64,000 bases of DNA from JBMYRH01 sp049602155 (lineage in GTDB: Bacteria > Myxococcota_A > UBA9042 > PHBI01 > JBMYRH01), in NCBI GenBank assembly GCA_049602155.1, contig JBMYRH010000026.1:13871-77870 (forward strand). Direction: 5' to 3'. Shown in pieces: positions 1-8,358 of the stretch (position 1 is its first letter; every line of letters starts with the position of its first letter). Position numbers and translations under genes: made by a program. Below the pieces are notes generated by a model. That model did no database searches and had not been told where the DNA came from. It saw only the letters and a list, made by a program, of their open reading frames with translations.

Positions 1-1
1 G

Positions 2-718
2 ATGGGGCAAATCGCTGGGGTTCAGGGGCAGCTCGGCGCGGGTGATAAGGCGCGCCTTGAGGCACACTTTGAGGGGATCCGGAGCATCGAACGGCGCCTG
101 CAGAAGCTTCAAGAGAACCCCCCGAACCTTGCAGCGTGCGCAGCGCCACCGGTCCCGCTAGGCACCGCAGACGCGCATGGCTATCCGCCGATTGAGGGCC
201 GCCCGCAGCTCGTCGAGATAAACGCCGTGATGTCGGATATGGCTGCCATGGCGCTGGCGTGCGACCAGACGCGAGTCTTCAGCAATTGGATGACCAACCC
301 TGTGGCCAACCCGCTCATGGCTGGGTCGACCGATGGGCACCACAGCCTGACTCACGATGAGCCGGGCGAGCAGCCCCAGGTCAACGCTATCGTCAAAGAG
401 CTTATGGGCATGGTGGCGACACAGCTCGACGCGCTCGCCGCGGTCGAAGAGGGGGACGGGACGCTTTTGGACCACTGCGCGGTGCTCTGCACCTCTGAGG
501 TCTCTCGTGGCCGAACTCACTCTCCAGATGACTTCCCGATTCTGCTCGCCGGTGGCTGTAACGGCTACCTGAAGACCGATATGCATTGGCGCTCAGAGGC
601 GAGTGACTCGACGAGCAAGGTGCTTCTGACCTTGTGTCAGGCGATGGGCATGCCCGTCGACGCGCTCGGCATCGACGATTGTTACACCACAGAGTCGCTC
701 ACGGAGGTCGAGGCATGA
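2..718 (+). CDS. DUF1552 family secreted protein, C-terminal part (5' end outside window)
   Basis: C-terminal 238 residues of a DUF1552 protein, a Tat-exported family of unestablished function common in Planctomycetes and Myxococcota. The frame is open to the left edge and the complete paralogue at 2065-3675 has 536 residues, so the methionine at base 2 is probably internal. Features shared with that paralogue are the Glu/Arg/Leu-rich helix near the start (SIERRLQKL here, FELERKLQV there), a helix DMAAMALACDQTRVFSNWM, a histidine-containing THDEPG/DWHGNVSH region, and LLDHCAVLCTSEV against LLDNSLLMLTNEA. The stop overlaps the start of the next gene (ATGA, 715-718), so the two are probably translationally coupled. 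In this family the gene usually travels with a DUF1592-type partner; if one exists here it lies upstream of the window. Confidence 0.85.
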   Translation: MGQIAGVQGQLGAGDKARLEAHFEGIRSIERRLQKLQENPPNLAACAAPPVPLGTADAHGYPPIEGRPQLVEINAVMSDMAAMALACDQTRVFSNWMTNPVANPLMAGSTDGHHSLTHDEPGEQPQVNAIVKELMGMVATQLDALAAVEEGDGTLLDHCAVLCTSEVSRGRTHSPDDFPILLAGGCNGYLKTDMHWRSEASDSTSKVLLTLCQAMGMPVDALGIDDCYTTESLTEVEA

Positions 719-1692
719 GGGCTTGGTTGTCGCTCATCGTGGTCGTGTGTGGGTTTGGCTGTGATGCTGAGCTTACCCCCACGCCGGTTGTCGCCCAGGA
801 AGAGGCGGGCACGGCGGCAGAGCCCCAAGAGGACGAGTCGGGGGAGCAGGCTGCTAACACATCGGACGCCGAGCCCATACATGTGCGCTTCGAGGGTGAC
901 GTAGACGCCAAGGCAGACTCGTGGACGTTGGTCCTAAGCCGCATCACCTTCGTCCCTGAGGAGGTCCCGCTTCAGGTCGTCGATGGCTTTAACCTCGATG
1001 GGCTTGTGAGCGATGGATCGACCGAAGCGGGGTGCTATCAGGCTGACCTTGAGTCGACCGACGGCGAGCCAGGGATAGATAACCACTTTGCGTCCATCTT
1101 GCCGGTGCTGCGCTCTACCCAAGTCGGTGCAGTCGAGACGCTGATTCAGAACTCCATCGACGAAGGGACTCACTTGCTCTTCTTGGAGCTGAGCGGGGTT
1201 GACGATCGGGTCATTGATGACTCGGTGACGGTGCGCTTTAGGACTGGCTACGGCGACGCGCTGCTCGGCACCGACGGGATGCTGCTTGCCCATCAGACGT
1301 TTCATCTCCATGAAGACTCGCCCGACACAGACATGCCCGGCGCTGAGCTCATCGATGGGGTCTTACACATCGGGCCCTTTGACTGCGCCGTCGCGGCCAA
1401 GGTCTTCGGGGTCGTCTATGAGCTGCCCGTCTATGGCGCGAGGATCCGAGCTGTGTTGGGGCCTGATGGTGGTATCGAGGCGGGGCTCCTTGGCGGTGGC
1501 ATCCCGGTTCAGGCCTTTGTCGACCTCGCTGAAGAGGTCGATCCTGGGCACGGCCAGCTGTGGCAAGATATTCAGCTCTTTATCGCCTTGCTCGGAGACT
1601 GGGACCAAGACGGTGATGGGGTGTGTGAGCTTGAGTCTATGGCGACGCGCATTACGGGCATCCCTGCGTACTTCTTCCCCGCAGCGCGCTAG
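715..1692 (+). CDS. Putative lipoprotein of unknown function, coupled to DUF1552 gene
   Basis: A 325-residue protein I do not recognise. I chose the start at 715 because it overlaps the previous stop as ATGA and gives a lipoprotein signal: MRAWLSLIVVVCGFGC, lipobox cysteine 16. An upstream in-frame start at 634 would bury this signal. After the lipobox comes an acidic Glu/Gln/Thr-rich linker to about residue 60, then a globular part containing two conserved-looking cysteines (GCYQAD and FDCAV). Near the C-terminus, DWDQDGDGVCELES resembles a calcium-binding thrombospondin-3 or EF-type loop. The protein probably sits on the outer membrane beside the DUF1552 protein. Its role is unknown. Confidence 0.75.
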   Translation: MRAWLSLIVVVCGFGCDAELTPTPVVAQEEAGTAAEPQEDESGEQAANTSDAEPIHVRFEGDVDAKADSWTLVLSRITFVPEEVPLQVVDGFNLDGLVSDGSTEAGCYQADLESTDGEPGIDNHFASILPVLRSTQVGAVETLIQNSIDEGTHLLFLELSGVDDRVIDDSVTVRFRTGYGDALLGTDGMLLAHQTFHLHEDSPDTDMPGAELIDGVLHIGPFDCAVAAKVFGVVYELPVYGARIRAVLGPDGGIEAGLLGGGIPVQAFVDLAEEVDPGHGQLWQDIQLFIALLGDWDQDGDGVCELESMATRITGIPAYFFPAAR

Positions 1693-1859
1693 GTCGAGGC
1701 GTCACTCGGGTGCCCTGAGCAATACAGCGCTTACGCTACAGGGATGACTGCGCCTTCTCGTTAATCTGAAGCGATCCCAACCCAAGTCTCAGCGTGGAGC
1801 AGGCGGACGTCGATGACTGCGGGGCCTAGTGCGCGCGCTTAGTAGATGCCTGAGATGGG

Positions 1860-2072
1860 ATGCCAATGTCTCGATTCATTGTCTTGTTTGGCCTGCTTTG
1901 CCTCACAGCCTGTAGCGGTGTGGGGACTGAGCTCTCTGACTTCGGCGCTCAAGAGTTGCCAGACGCTGCGGGTGCGCCTAGCGATACGGAAGGCACCCTG
2001 AGGTGTCGTGCTTGGCCTCTGACTCCGTCGGCCTTGCCCCCCCTCGCCCCTCGCTCGCCTCACATCACGTAA
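1860..2072 (+). CDS. Short putative lipoprotein, possibly truncated
   Basis: A 70-residue frame with a convincing lipoprotein signal, MSRFIVLFGLLCLTAC (from the second ATG at 1866), followed by SGVGTELSD and an acidic stretch. After about residue 45 the sequence becomes a Pro/Leu/Arg-rich tail that looks like out-of-frame translation. The stop overlaps the 3' end of the convergent DUF1552 gene by 8 bases. I read it as either a very small lipoprotein or the 5' remnant of a longer gene that lost its distal part when the neighbouring operon arrived. No strong ribosome-binding site is visible. Confidence 0.35.
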   Translation: MPMSRFIVLFGLLCLTACSGVGTELSDFGAQELPDAAGAPSDTEGTLRCRAWPLTPSALPPLAPRSPHIT

Positions 2073-3675
2073 TGACAGGGAGCTTCTCACTCATCACTGA
2101 CTTGGCCTGGGCGTAGTCTGCGGCCTTGCCTGGGTTGACGTAGTGGAACCCAAAGCCGCCTGTGTGTTCGGAGGCGTTGGGCCCTTCAGTGGTCAAGTCG
2201 CGGCCATATTGCGCCCACTCGGCTTCAGGGATCCCCATGGCGAAGAGGGCGTTCGCCAAGAACTGTTGGTAGTACAGGCCCGGTCCTTCCTTAATGATGC
2301 CCGGCTTCTCGTTCATCACCGTGTTGAGGTTGCCGTAGAGTTTGGTTTGGTCGCTGTAGTCGACGTACATCCCTGTCTGGAAGTAACCACCTGCGCTCCC
2401 TGCTGTGACCACGGGGTAGTTCACACAACCCGAGTGGTGGGTTTGCTGTCCAGCCTCGTTGGTGAGCATCAGCAGGCTGTTGTCGAGGAGCGTTGAGCCG
2501 TCTTCCATCACGATCTCATCGAGCTTGGACGCCAGCTTTGTGAACGCGTACTCGAAGGTCCCCTGATTCCAAGTCAGGGCGTAGCCCTGCGCGACGCTTG
2601 CACCAAAACCGTTGTGCGACACGTTGCCATGCCAATCACTGACTGCGTCGTCGGTGAATTTGGTCCCTTGAGCCCAGGTGCCCACCCTGGAGACACCCGT
2701 GTGCAAGGCTGCGACGATGACGTCGATCATGAGATCGGTGTAGCCAAGCATCTGATAGGGCGTGGACGAAAAGGCCAGGTCATCCTTGTAGCTGCTCGAG
2801 TTAAAGTCGGGCCGAGAGTAGATAGACTCTTGTTGACTGAGCGCTGCGCCGACTTGGAGTTTACGCTCCAGCTCAAACATCTGCTCTGTGTGCTGGTTTA
2901 AGCGATCGAGATCGCCTTGGGAGATTCGTGGGTCATTCTTGAGCCGGTCGTAGCTCGCTTTGACCCGGTCCACGATCACCGCGTCGACGTGTCCAACGGA
3001 CGATCCTGGGCTGAACAGATAGTCGTAGAAGGACTGATTATTGTCTTGTGTCGGAAGCTTTTTAATCTTCCCCGTCTTCGTTGTGGCGCTCGTGTAGTTC
3101 CAGGACATGTAGTTGCCGCCCACCCGAAAGGAGCGCTGGGTCATCTTGGCGGAGAGATCCTCTGGGGAGTAAAAGCTCGACGAGTACGCCATCACCTGAT
3201 CGATCGTGGGGTTGAGATAGGCTTGATCGGGGATGCCCCCTGTCGCCCGCGCGAAGTGCCCCGCGAAATTGCCAAGGTGTACGCCTTGGTGGTGGCCCAT
3301 GTTGTAGGGGATGTCGAGCCCTCGGAGGATGTTGAATTTGGAAGCCAGGGCCGGGGTCATGAGCTCGCTGCTCGCGCTGCACATTGGAGAGAAGACGACG
3401 GTTCCGGACTCATCGGGTGTGGTCGGGAGGCTCCCAAAGCGAACCTGACGCCCAGCGTAGTCCATGGTTTGGGTGAGTATGGATTCATCTGGGTACATGT
3501 TCTTCCCCCAGACCTCACCCAACATGGTGCTCATCGCCAAAAAGCGTTTGGGGATTGCGCCTGGAGCTGGATCTGACGCGAAGGCTCGGCTCATTAGCGA
3601 GGGCAAAAATGGGATGGCCATCACGGCGCCCCCGGCGCCTCGCAGGAACATACGTCGGTTGACTCTTCCGCTCAT
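2065..3675 (-). CDS. DUF1552 family protein with Tat signal
   Basis: Complete 536-residue DUF1552 protein. The N-terminus VNRRMFLRGAGGAVMAIPFLPSLM is a twin-arginine signal (RRMFLRG), so the protein is exported folded; DUF1552 proteins may bind a cofactor but no reaction is established. The family pattern is visible through the length: the signal region, a central FELERKLQV helix, WHGNVSHNG around residue 350 and LLDNSLLMLTNEAGQQTHHSG around residue 400. Its start overlaps the stop of the DUF1592-type gene upstream by ATGA (3672-3675), so it is the last gene of a three-gene operon 11298 to 2065. The pairing with a DUF1592/DUF1588/DUF1585 protein is the standard arrangement of this family and supports a joint envelope function. 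Confidence 0.93.
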   Translation of the reverse strand: MSGRVNRRMFLRGAGGAVMAIPFLPSLMSRAFASDPAPGAIPKRFLAMSTMLGEVWGKNMYPDESILTQTMDYAGRQVRFGSLPTTPDESGTVVFSPMCSASSELMTPALASKFNILRGLDIPYNMGHHQGVHLGNFAGHFARATGGIPDQAYLNPTIDQVMAYSSSFYSPEDLSAKMTQRSFRVGGNYMSWNYTSATTKTGKIKKLPTQDNNQSFYDYLFSPGSSVGHVDAVIVDRVKASYDRLKNDPRISQGDLDRLNQHTEQMFELERKLQVGAALSQQESIYSRPDFNSSSYKDDLAFSSTPYQMLGYTDLMIDVIVAALHTGVSRVGTWAQGTKFTDDAVSDWHGNVSHNGFGASVAQGYALTWNQGTFEYAFTKLASKLDEIVMEDGSTLLDNSLLMLTNEAGQQTHHSGCVNYPVVTAGSAGGYFQTGMYVDYSDQTKLYGNLNTVMNEKPGIIKEGPGLYYQQFLANALFAMGIPEAEWAQYGRDLTTEGPNASEHTGGFGFHYVNPGKAADYAQAKSVMSEKLPVIT

Positions 3676-6600
3676 GGCGTCTCCTCCTCTTCGGCTTGGC
3701 CGATCGGAATCTTGCTCAAGGTCTTGAACTGCGGCAGGTGGGCAACGCTCGTGAAGGTCTCCGCCAAGCTGGCCCCATCACGGAGGCTTTGGGCGAAGTC
3801 CTCGATGGTCTCCATATCGGATGTGTGCTCGACTCGGCCCATCGTGAAACGGAAGTATTCACGGGACCAGCACTGCTCGAGCTTTCCGCTCTCAACGAGG
3901 AGATCGGCAGCCTGGTGTGCTCCGTCCACGCTCACTTGGGCTCCGTCGAAGAAGAAGGTCGCGGATGCGTCGATCGGCAGCCACTGATCGGCAGGAAGGG
4001 TCTCAAAAAGGAAGTTGCCCTTGTTAGGGTGCCGCACGTCGGAGAACATGTGCTCCTTCTCCCAATACTGTCCTGCGGACGAGAAGTGGTTCAGGGCGTG
4101 GCCGAAGCCGTTGATGAAGGTGGTGTGGCAGCCCGCGCATGAGGTCCCTGGCGTCTCAGTGAGCTCTTCCACCGTCTCCCGGACGGTCATCCTCACCTCT
4201 TTGTCCCAGTCGACGCAGACCTCGCCTTGACCACAATGCATGTCGTGACTGCAGGACTGACCGGTCGTCACGCCATCGAGTTCGCAGTGCCCCGTGAGGT
4301 TTGGGGGTTTGACGACATCACAGTCTTCTGGTGGAGGGATTGGCTCACAAAGGAGCATGTCTCGAATCTTTAACCCTCGCTGCACGGGCCGAGCGTTGAG
4401 GGTGTCGTTGCCCAAAAAGGAGATCCGCGTGATGAGCCCAGCGCGCTCGGGCTCCGGCAGCGTGATTGGCTCGCTGACGCCATCCCAGCCATGTCCAGTG
4501 TCGATAAAACTTTGATCTGCACAGTCTTGCATGTCGAGGCAGGTTCCCGGGATGCGGTAGCTGAAGAGGCTGTAGGCCGCCGCTCCGTAACACTGCCCTG
4601 GAAGAGAGCCCTGCTGGCACTCCAGAAAATGGAGATTGCTTCGAAACATCTCTTCGTAGGTCCCAGGCTCAGCCCGAGTGAACCACTCGCCGAGGTTCAA
4701 GAGCTCCGCTTTCGCGGCCCGCATATACATCGGCGCGGTGTTGTTTTGTTTGTTGTACCCGCCGGCCACCACCGCATCATCAGGGTGTGTACCTTCCTCG
4801 TAATTGGGGCCGGAGTGATAGAGCGAACTCAAATAGGGGCCATCTTGGGCGTCGATGTCGTCAATATCGTCGACGCGGAAGTACGCGCTGTAGAACTCTT
4901 CCACGGCGCGCTGCCCGCGCGGATCATCAAACAGTCGGTCGATTTGAGTCTGATACCCCTCCTCGGTCATGAGGCTCCCATCTTCGGCGGCCGCGAGGAG
5001 CTCATCATCCGGGGTGGTGTTCCAGAAGTGGAACGAGAGGCGGCTAGCGAGCTCGTAGGGGGTCAGGTTGCCGTCCTCGTCGCCGACCTCGATGTGATAG
5101 AGAAATTCGGGGGACAAGAGGATGGCCGCCATGATGTTACGCAAGGCCGTCCCCAAGAGTGGTCTACCGAGCCAGCTCCCTAAATTGAGATCTGGATAGT
5201 TCGCGGCTGTATCGTCGTAAATGCTGTTGAAGAACGCGGTCTCTTCCTCGGTGAGCGGTCGGCGAAACGCGCGCCGACCCAATCGTTGGATGAAGTCGTA
5301 TGCGCAGTGTTGATAGACCTCTTCCCAGGTCGAAAAGTTCGTGACACCGTTGGTGTGGTCGATGTGGCACGTCTCGGCCACCAGGTTAAAGCCTCTCATA
5401 TGTGACCCGTATTCCCTCTCGCGAAACCAATCAGACGCGAGCGTCATCACGGCGAGTGTCCAGGAGGTGACGTGCTCCGAAAAAACGGACTGATCCAGAC
5501 GCCAGTGTCCGCCATAGACGTCCTCAGGGGCTCCTTTGCGAGCGTCCCTCGGGAAGGTGTCTCGGTATTGTAAGAATTCCCCGTATTCCTTCTCGGTCAG
5601 CTTGTTGTAGACGTGGCTGGACTCCTCATAGGCCTCGAAGTAAAGCGGGCAGCCGTCCCCCTCCCAACCTTTGGCGGTCTTAAATTTTTGGCATCCCTCG
5701 CGCCATAGGGTGCTCGAGACGTCGGCGAGCGCGCGCTGGAATTGCTCGCTCGTGAGCCTTCTGAAGCCAGGGTCGTAGACTTCGGTTGTGGCCACCTGAG
5801 CGCTGGGGCCTGTCGCGGACCAATTGCCCGCCGCATCCCCGGCCTCCACCCTGAACGCGTAGCTCGTCCCGCTCTCGAGGTTGTTCACCTCAGCCTGTGT
5901 GAGGGTGAAGTCCCCCACCGGGCTGTCGTCTTGATACAGGCGGTAGCCCGTGACTTCGACGTCGTCGACCGCCGATGTCCAGCTCAGGACCACGGAGTCG
6001 TTGTTCACCTCCACGACGCTCAAGCTGCCCCCTGGCCAGGTGGGAGGGCCCCCGTCGGGGGTGGTCTCTGTGAGCGTCAACGAGGTGGACGTGTTGCCCG
6101 CGGGGTCCACGGCCCAGACCGTGAAGAGGTAGGTCGTCACGGGGTTCAACTGGGGCACAGTGGCGCTTAGGAGCCCACCGTCGATGGTGGCGACCTCCAC
6201 GTCGTCGACCGAGATCACGTAGCGCTCAACCCCCACATCGTCGTCAGCCGCCGGCCAGCTCAGCACTGCGCTCGTGGCCTGCAGCTCACTGAGGGTCAAG
6301 GCTCCGTCGACAGGCCAGGTGGGGTTGACCCAGTCGGGGGTCTTCAGCGACGCGCTGGGGCTGCTTTGGCTCCAGTTCCCCCCGACGTCGACGGCCTCGA
6401 CACGGAAGACATAGTCGGTCCACGGGGCCAGCTCAACGACGGGCAAGCTCGTCGTGTCACCGTCGACGAGGTCCAGCTCGGCGTCATTGAGGAGCACCCG
6501 GTAGTGCGTGACCGCCACGTCATCCTGTGCGGCTGTCCAGGTGAGGGTCAGGGTCGTGGGCGTCACATCGGAGGCGCTCAAGCTGCCGCCTGGCCAGGTG

Positions 6601-8357
6601 GGAGCGCTCTCGTCGGGGGTCTGCACCTCCACGCTCAGGTCGCCGCTCGAGGTGTTCCCGGCGAGATCGACGGCGGTGACCCGGTAGGCGTAGTCCGTCC
6701 AGGGGGCGAGACCGGTGGCGGCCCATAGGGTCGCCTGGGCATTGAGCTCAGCGACCAGCTGGTTGTCCTGATAGATGCGGTAGCCCGCCACCTCGACATC
6801 GTCTGACGCCGCCGGCCAGCTCAAGGTGAGGTTCTCCGCCGTGAGCTCGCTGACCGTCAACGTATCGCTCTCGGCCCAGCTGGGGGGGCTGTGGTCTGGG
6901 GTCTTCGTGCTCACCGTCAGGCTGATGGGTGATGCGTTCTGCGCGGCATCCTCGGCGGTGACCGAGAAGCTGTAGTCGGTCCACGGGGAGAGCTCGGCGA
7001 TGTCGATGTGCGTGGTCGAGACCGTCGCGATCACCTCCCCGTCTTGGGTGACCCGGTAGAGCACAACGCCCACGTCGTCGGACGCTTCAGGCCAAGCCAG
7101 GGTCAGGGTGTTCGGCTGGAGGGCCGAGACCAAGAGGGCAGCGCCGTCGGGCCACTCAGGGGCGCCCTCGTCGGTGGTGTTCACCGTCACCACGGGGCCG
7201 GTGGCGGACACATTCCCTGCAGGATCGACCGCCTGCACGGTGAAGGTGAGCGCTGCGCCGGGGGTGAGCCCGTCGACGGTCGCCCAGGTCGTGTCACCGT
7301 CGGTGGTCGCCACGACCACCTTGTCCACGAGCAGGTCATACGCGTCGACCGCGACATTGTCCGAGGCCGCCGGCCAAGCGAGGCCCACGCTCTCCGGAGT
7401 GAGCGCTGTGATCTCCAAGGCAGCGTCGACGACCCAGCTCGGCGCCGTCTCGTCGGTTGTGCTGAACACGCCCTCCGGGCCGAGCTCGGAGGCGTTCCCT
7501 GCGGCGTCCTCCGCCACCACGGCCAGGGTGTATTCGGTCCAGGGCATCAGCCCCTCCACTGAGGCGACCGTGACGCCCTCGACAGTCGCGATGACCTCTT
7601 GGCCGTGGAGGACTTGATAGGCGCTGACCCCCAGGTCGTCATTGGCGGCCGTCCAGGAGAGCGATGCGTTGGTTTCGCCGATCTCGTCTGCGATGAGCGT
7701 GGCCCCACTTGGCCACGTGGGAGAGGTGATGTCCGCGGTGCCAGCGGTGATGGTCAGCGCGACGGAGAGGTTGCCGGCGGCGTCTCGCGCCCGCACATCG
7801 AACACGTAGTCGGTGGCGGACTTCAGGGGCTCCACGATGGCTGAGGTCGTCCCCCCGGACACCTCGGCGTGCAAGAGGCCGTTCACAAAGAGGCGATAGC
7901 CCGTCACAGCGTAAGCGTCGGATGCGAGGGGCCAGCTGATCGTCAGACGGTCACCGAGGACGTCGGTGACCATCAGGGCCGCGTCGGTGGGCCACGTCGG
8001 GGCGGCGGTGTCAGCGGGGACGGCTGGGTCGACTTGGGCGTGTGTGTCCGAGGGCTCGTCGGCGTCAGATGGGTCAGCGGCGTCCGAGGGCTGGTCGGCG
8101 TCAGATGGGGCTTGGGCGTCCGAGGGCTCGTCAGCGTCGGGTGGGGCTTGGGTGTCCGAGGGCTGGTCAGCGTCGGGTGGGGCCTGGGCGTCCGAGGGCT
8201 GGTCAGCGTCGGGTGGGGCCTGGGCGTTCGAGGGTGCGTCGGCGTCGATCTGGCCTGTGGCGTCGGGTTGTGGCGCCGGGTCGATCCCCGTGGCCTGTCC
8301 GCAGGCGCCGACCAGGGTGAGGGCTACGAGGCTCAGGAAGGTTGTCCAGTACCGCAT
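3672..8357 (-). CDS. Lipoprotein with eight FN3 domains and DUF1592/DUF1588/DUF1585 cytochrome-like C-terminus
   Basis: A 1561-residue protein. The start at 8357 gives MRYWTTFLSLVALTLVGAC (lipobox Cys19), follows a GGAGGG ribosome-binding site and lies 1 base after the upstream stop; an earlier ATG at 8486 would run through the neighbour. Residues 22-117 are a DADQPSDAQAPP-type repeat spacer. About 119-862 hold eight fibronectin type III repeats, each opening with PTWP- or APTWP-like sequence and containing DAAGN. The C-terminal 700 residues match the planctomycete/myxobacterial DUF1587-1595-1592-1588-1585 series: RLGRRAFRRPLTEEE, LLSPEFLYHIEVGDEDG, ARPVQRGLKIRDMLLCE, CAGCHTTFINGFG (CXXCH haem motif) and CWSREYFRFTMGR. 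The FN3 array probably holds the C-terminal module away from the membrane. Substrate unknown. Confidence 0.9.
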   Translation of the reverse strand: MRYWTTFLSLVALTLVGACGQATGIDPAPQPDATGQIDADAPSNAQAPPDADQPSDAQAPPDADQPSDTQAPPDADEPSDAQAPSDADQPSDAADPSDADEPSDTHAQVDPAVPADTAAPTWPTDAALMVTDVLGDRLTISWPLASDAYAVTGYRLFVNGLLHAEVSGGTTSAIVEPLKSATDYVFDVRARDAAGNLSVALTITAGTADITSPTWPSGATLIADEIGETNASLSWTAANDDLGVSAYQVLHGQEVIATVEGVTVASVEGLMPWTEYTLAVVAEDAAGNASELGPEGVFSTTDETAPSWVVDAALEITALTPESVGLAWPAASDNVAVDAYDLLVDKVVVATTDGDTTWATVDGLTPGAALTFTVQAVDPAGNVSATGPVVTVNTTDEGAPEWPDGAALLVSALQPNTLTLAWPEASDDVGVVLYRVTQDGEVIATVSTTHIDIAELSPWTDYSFSVTAEDAAQNASPISLTVSTKTPDHSPPSWAESDTLTVSELTAENLTLSWPAASDDVEVAGYRIYQDNQLVAELNAQATLWAATGLAPWTDYAYRVTAVDLAGNTSSGDLSVEVQTPDESAPTWPGGSLSASDVTPTTLTLTWTAAQDDVAVTHYRVLLNDAELDLVDGDTTSLPVVELAPWTDYVFRVEAVDVGGNWSQSSPSASLKTPDWVNPTWPVDGALTLSELQATSAVLSWPAADDDVGVERYVISVDDVEVATIDGGLLSATVPQLNPVTTYLFTVWAVDPAGNTSTSLTLTETTPDGGPPTWPGGSLSVVEVNNDSVVLSWTSAVDDVEVTGYRLYQDDSPVGDFTLTQAEVNNLESGTSYAFRVEAGDAAGNWSATGPSAQVATTEVYDPGFRRLTSEQFQRALADVSSTLWREGCQKFKTAKGWEGDGCPLYFEAYEESSHVYNKLTEKEYGEFLQYRDTFPRDARKGAPEDVYGGHWRLDQSVFSEHVTSWTLAVMTLASDWFREREYGSHMRGFNLVAETCHIDHTNGVTNFSTWEEVYQHCAYDFIQRLGRRAFRRPLTEEETAFFNSIYDDTAANYPDLNLGSWLGRPLLGTALRNIMAAILLSPEFLYHIEVGDEDGNLTPYELASRLSFHFWNTTPDDELLAAAEDGSLMTEEGYQTQIDRLFDDPRGQRAVEEFYSAYFRVDDIDDIDAQDGPYLSSLYHSGPNYEEGTHPDDAVVAGGYNKQNNTAPMYMRAAKAELLNLGEWFTRAEPGTYEEMFRSNLHFLECQQGSLPGQCYGAAAYSLFSYRIPGTCLDMQDCADQSFIDTGHGWDGVSEPITLPEPERAGLITRISFLGNDTLNARPVQRGLKIRDMLLCEPIPPPEDCDVVKPPNLTGHCELDGVTTGQSCSHDMHCGQGEVCVDWDKEVRMTVRETVEELTETPGTSCAGCHTTFINGFGHALNHFSSAGQYWEKEHMFSDVRHPNKGNFLFETLPADQWLPIDASATFFFDGAQVSVDGAHQAADLLVESGKLEQCWSREYFRFTMGRVEHTSDMETIEDFAQSLRDGASLAETFTSVAHLPQFKTLSKIPIGQAEEEETP
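8040..8240 (-). repeat. 36-bp tandem repeats coding the post-lipobox spacer
   Basis: About five imperfect direct repeats of 36 bp. On the minus strand each encodes a 12-residue unit close to DADQPSDAQAPP. They form the spacer between the lipidated cysteine and the first FN3 domain of the DUF1592-type lipoprotein. Copies are near-identical, so repeat number may vary by slippage or recombination without breaking the frame. Confidence 0.8.
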
Positions 8358-8358
8358 C

